This document shows positions 12,977 through 13,475 of a stretch of 13,475 nucleotides of DNA, one piece after another (the stretch's first letter is position 1; each line of letters begins with the position of its first letter). The position numbers and the translations under genes were made by a program. This DNA comes from Thermoplasmata archaeon (lineage in GTDB: Archaea > Thermoplasmatota > Thermoplasmata > WALJ01). The stretch covers positions 1 to 13,475 of the forward strand of contig WALJ01000137.1 of assembly GCA_015522885.1 (NCBI GenBank). The letters are read 5' to 3'. Under the pieces are notes generated by a model, which saw nothing but the letters and a program-made list of their open reading frames with translations, made no database searches and was not told the origin of the DNA.

Positions 12977-13194
12977 CCTAGCCTGGATACACGGACTTCT
13001 ATCCTCAGAAGTCCTGCCGAAGAACACCAGTTGTGAGCTTACCTTCTGCAGGAAGGTTTAGTCGGAAAATGCTCTGCATTTCCCTCATGGCGGCAGCCTC
13101 CTACCTCAAAAGCTTTAAAAATGATATGAAATCCGCAATCTTGTGGGCGCGTGGCCTAGCCTGGATACACGGACTTCTATCCTCAGAAGTCCTG
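12977..13194 (+). repeat. two tandem partial copies of the tRNA-Arg locus
   Basis: Two identical 40-bp blocks (12977-13016 and 13155-13194) and two identical 106-bp blocks (13062-13167 and 13196-13301) alternate. The second unit lacks 44 bp present in the first (13017-13061 against one base at 13195). Each 106-bp block contains the start of the tRNA-Arg anticodon arm (ATGGCGGCAGCCTCCTA), a TATA box and the tRNA 5' end up to GGATA. In the upstream copies, GGATA is followed by a foreign piece with the hairpin GGACTTC...GAAGTCC instead of the rest of the tRNA. The 362-bp gap 12917-13278 otherwise holds no gene; the open frames across it are repeat shadows. Confidence 0.85.
13114..13121 (+). promoter_or_regulatory. 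TATA box before the partial tRNA copy
   Basis: TTTAAAAA is centred 27 bp upstream of GGGCGCG at 13145, the 5' end of the second partial tRNA copy. The truncated copy thus retains a promoter at correct spacing and might be transcribed. Confidence 0.45.
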
Positions 13195-13247
13195 TTCGGA
13201 AAATGCTCTGCATTTCCCTCATGGCGGCAGCCTCCTACCTCAAAAGC

Positions 13248-13255
13248 TTTAAAAA
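13248..13255 (+). promoter_or_regulatory. TATA box of tRNA-Arg
   Basis: TTTAAAAA is centred 27 bp before the tRNA 5' end at 13279, the usual archaeal distance. It is part of the 106-bp repeat. Confidence 0.6.
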
Positions 13256-13278
13256 TGATATGAAATCCGCAATCTTGT

Positions 13279-13353
13279 GGGCGCGTGGCCTAGCCTGGAT
13301 ATGGCGGCAGCCTCCTAAGCTGCAAGCCGTGGGTTCGAATCCCACCGCGTCCG
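13279..13353 (+). tRNA. tRNA-Arg (anticodon CCU)
   Basis: A complete cloverleaf is visible. Acceptor strands GGGCGCG and CGCGTCC pair with one G-U. The anticodon stem GCAGC/GCTGC holds the loop CTCCTAA, so the anticodon is CCT and the tRNA reads AGG. The T arm is GTGGG-TTCGAAT-CCCAC and the discriminator is G; CCA is not encoded. The D stem has three good pairs with a U-U at the fourth. The gene has no intron, unlike the interrupted partial copies before it. Confidence 0.93.
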
Positions 13354-13411
13354 TATTTAGCCGAAGGCCGAATTTTCCGGGCTGCGCTTTGGCCCGAAGG
13401 GCTAAAGGGTA

Positions 13412-13434
13412 GGTTCGGTAATCCCCGCGCGTCC
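13412..13434 (+). repeat. sequence resembling the tRNA-Arg 3' end
   Basis: GGTTCG, then two extra bases, AATCCC, two changed bases, and CGCGTCCG repeat the T loop and acceptor end of tRNA-Arg (13332-13353) about 80 bp downstream. It may be a scar of duplication or of an integrated element. A different reading is that this is the 5' region of a larger structured RNA such as SRP RNA, which carries a similar GGTTCGG...TCCCC segment; the window ends too soon to decide. Confidence 0.4.
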
Positions 13435-13452
13435 GCTATGGCTTTTCCGAGC

Positions 13453-13468
13453 CGTTAGGCGAGGCATC
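13453..13468. terminator. hairpin at window edge
   Basis: AGGCGA-GGCA-TCGCCT is a perfect 6-bp stem with a four-base loop near the end of the window, followed by TTC. It could be a terminator or a helix of a structured RNA that continues beyond the window. The preceding stretch 13355-13407 also pairs as TTTAGCC...GGCTAAA around an inner CGGGC/GCCCG stem. Confidence 0.3.
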
Positions 13469-13475
13469 GCCTTTC

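Noticed and set aside
12971..13301. CRISPR array
   Set aside because: Only two long units containing tRNA sequence and a promoter, with no spacer-like variable segments and no cas genes.
13033..13412. Two overlapping plus-strand frames across the repeats
   Set aside because: They translate the tRNA-Arg repeat units and the tRNA itself, and repeat the same peptide; not genes.
13380..13475. Start of an SRP RNA gene
   Set aside because: The GGTTCGG...TCCCC and CCGCTAT pieces are reminiscent, but the helices cannot be completed in the window, so it is kept only as an alternative reading.

Overview
The window looks archaeal, most likely a euryarchaeon of Thermoplasmatota type; that lineage is an inference and 16S or marker genes would settle it. 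The support is gene content: an MptE-type pterin pyrophosphokinase, a hexulose-phosphate synthase/RraA fusion, an archaeal TraB-like protein, a VAT/Cdc48-N-like domain and a CitG-family protein. Promoters agree: TATA boxes centred 23-27 bp upstream of many start codons imply mostly leaderless mRNAs. Base composition is moderate and coding density is high.

Layout. 1-1000: a tRNA-Asp gene on the minus strand, a gene-poor stretch with a cluster of strong hairpins, and a small PH/CheF-like protein of uncertain role. 1000-2600: a membrane-anchored zincin metalloprotease with a tyrosine/proline-rich tail, then a RelB/RelE-like toxin-antitoxin pair. 2580-3865 (minus): a translationally coupled pair of a SecB-like archaeal protein and a CitG-family protein. 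A short duplicated fragment of the 467-766 gene follows. 4028-5521: a Cdc48-N-like domain joined to a VWA domain and an acidic tail. 5518-9251 (minus): MptE coupled to a metallo-beta-lactamase-fold hydrolase, a MarC-type membrane protein broken by one frameshift, an uncharacterised protein and a TraB-like protein. A palindromic TATA box at 9270-9277 separates the last from a divergent HAD phosphatase.

9978-11516 is a complete IS4/IS1634-like insertion sequence with about 30-bp terminal inverted repeats. Its transposase promoter holds a palindrome built from the same motif as the inverted repeats, and its reading frame ends in flanking DNA. 11624-12916 is the HPS-RraA fusion. The right edge holds tRNA-Arg(CCU), preceded by two nearly identical partial copies of its promoter and 5' part and followed by a sequence resembling its 3' end.

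The chromosome-type genes suggest pterin cofactor synthesis (MptE plus MBL hydrolase), pentose-phosphate supply (HPS) and envelope or proteostasis functions (zincin, SecB-like, VAT-N/VWA, TraB-like). Accessory elements are the toxin-antitoxin pair, the insertion sequence and the rearranged tRNA-Arg locus. Observations most worth following are the VAT-N/VWA fusion, the putative autoregulatory operator in the insertion sequence, the tRNA-Arg partial-copy array, the shared symmetric divergent promoter and the MBL gene coupled to MptE.
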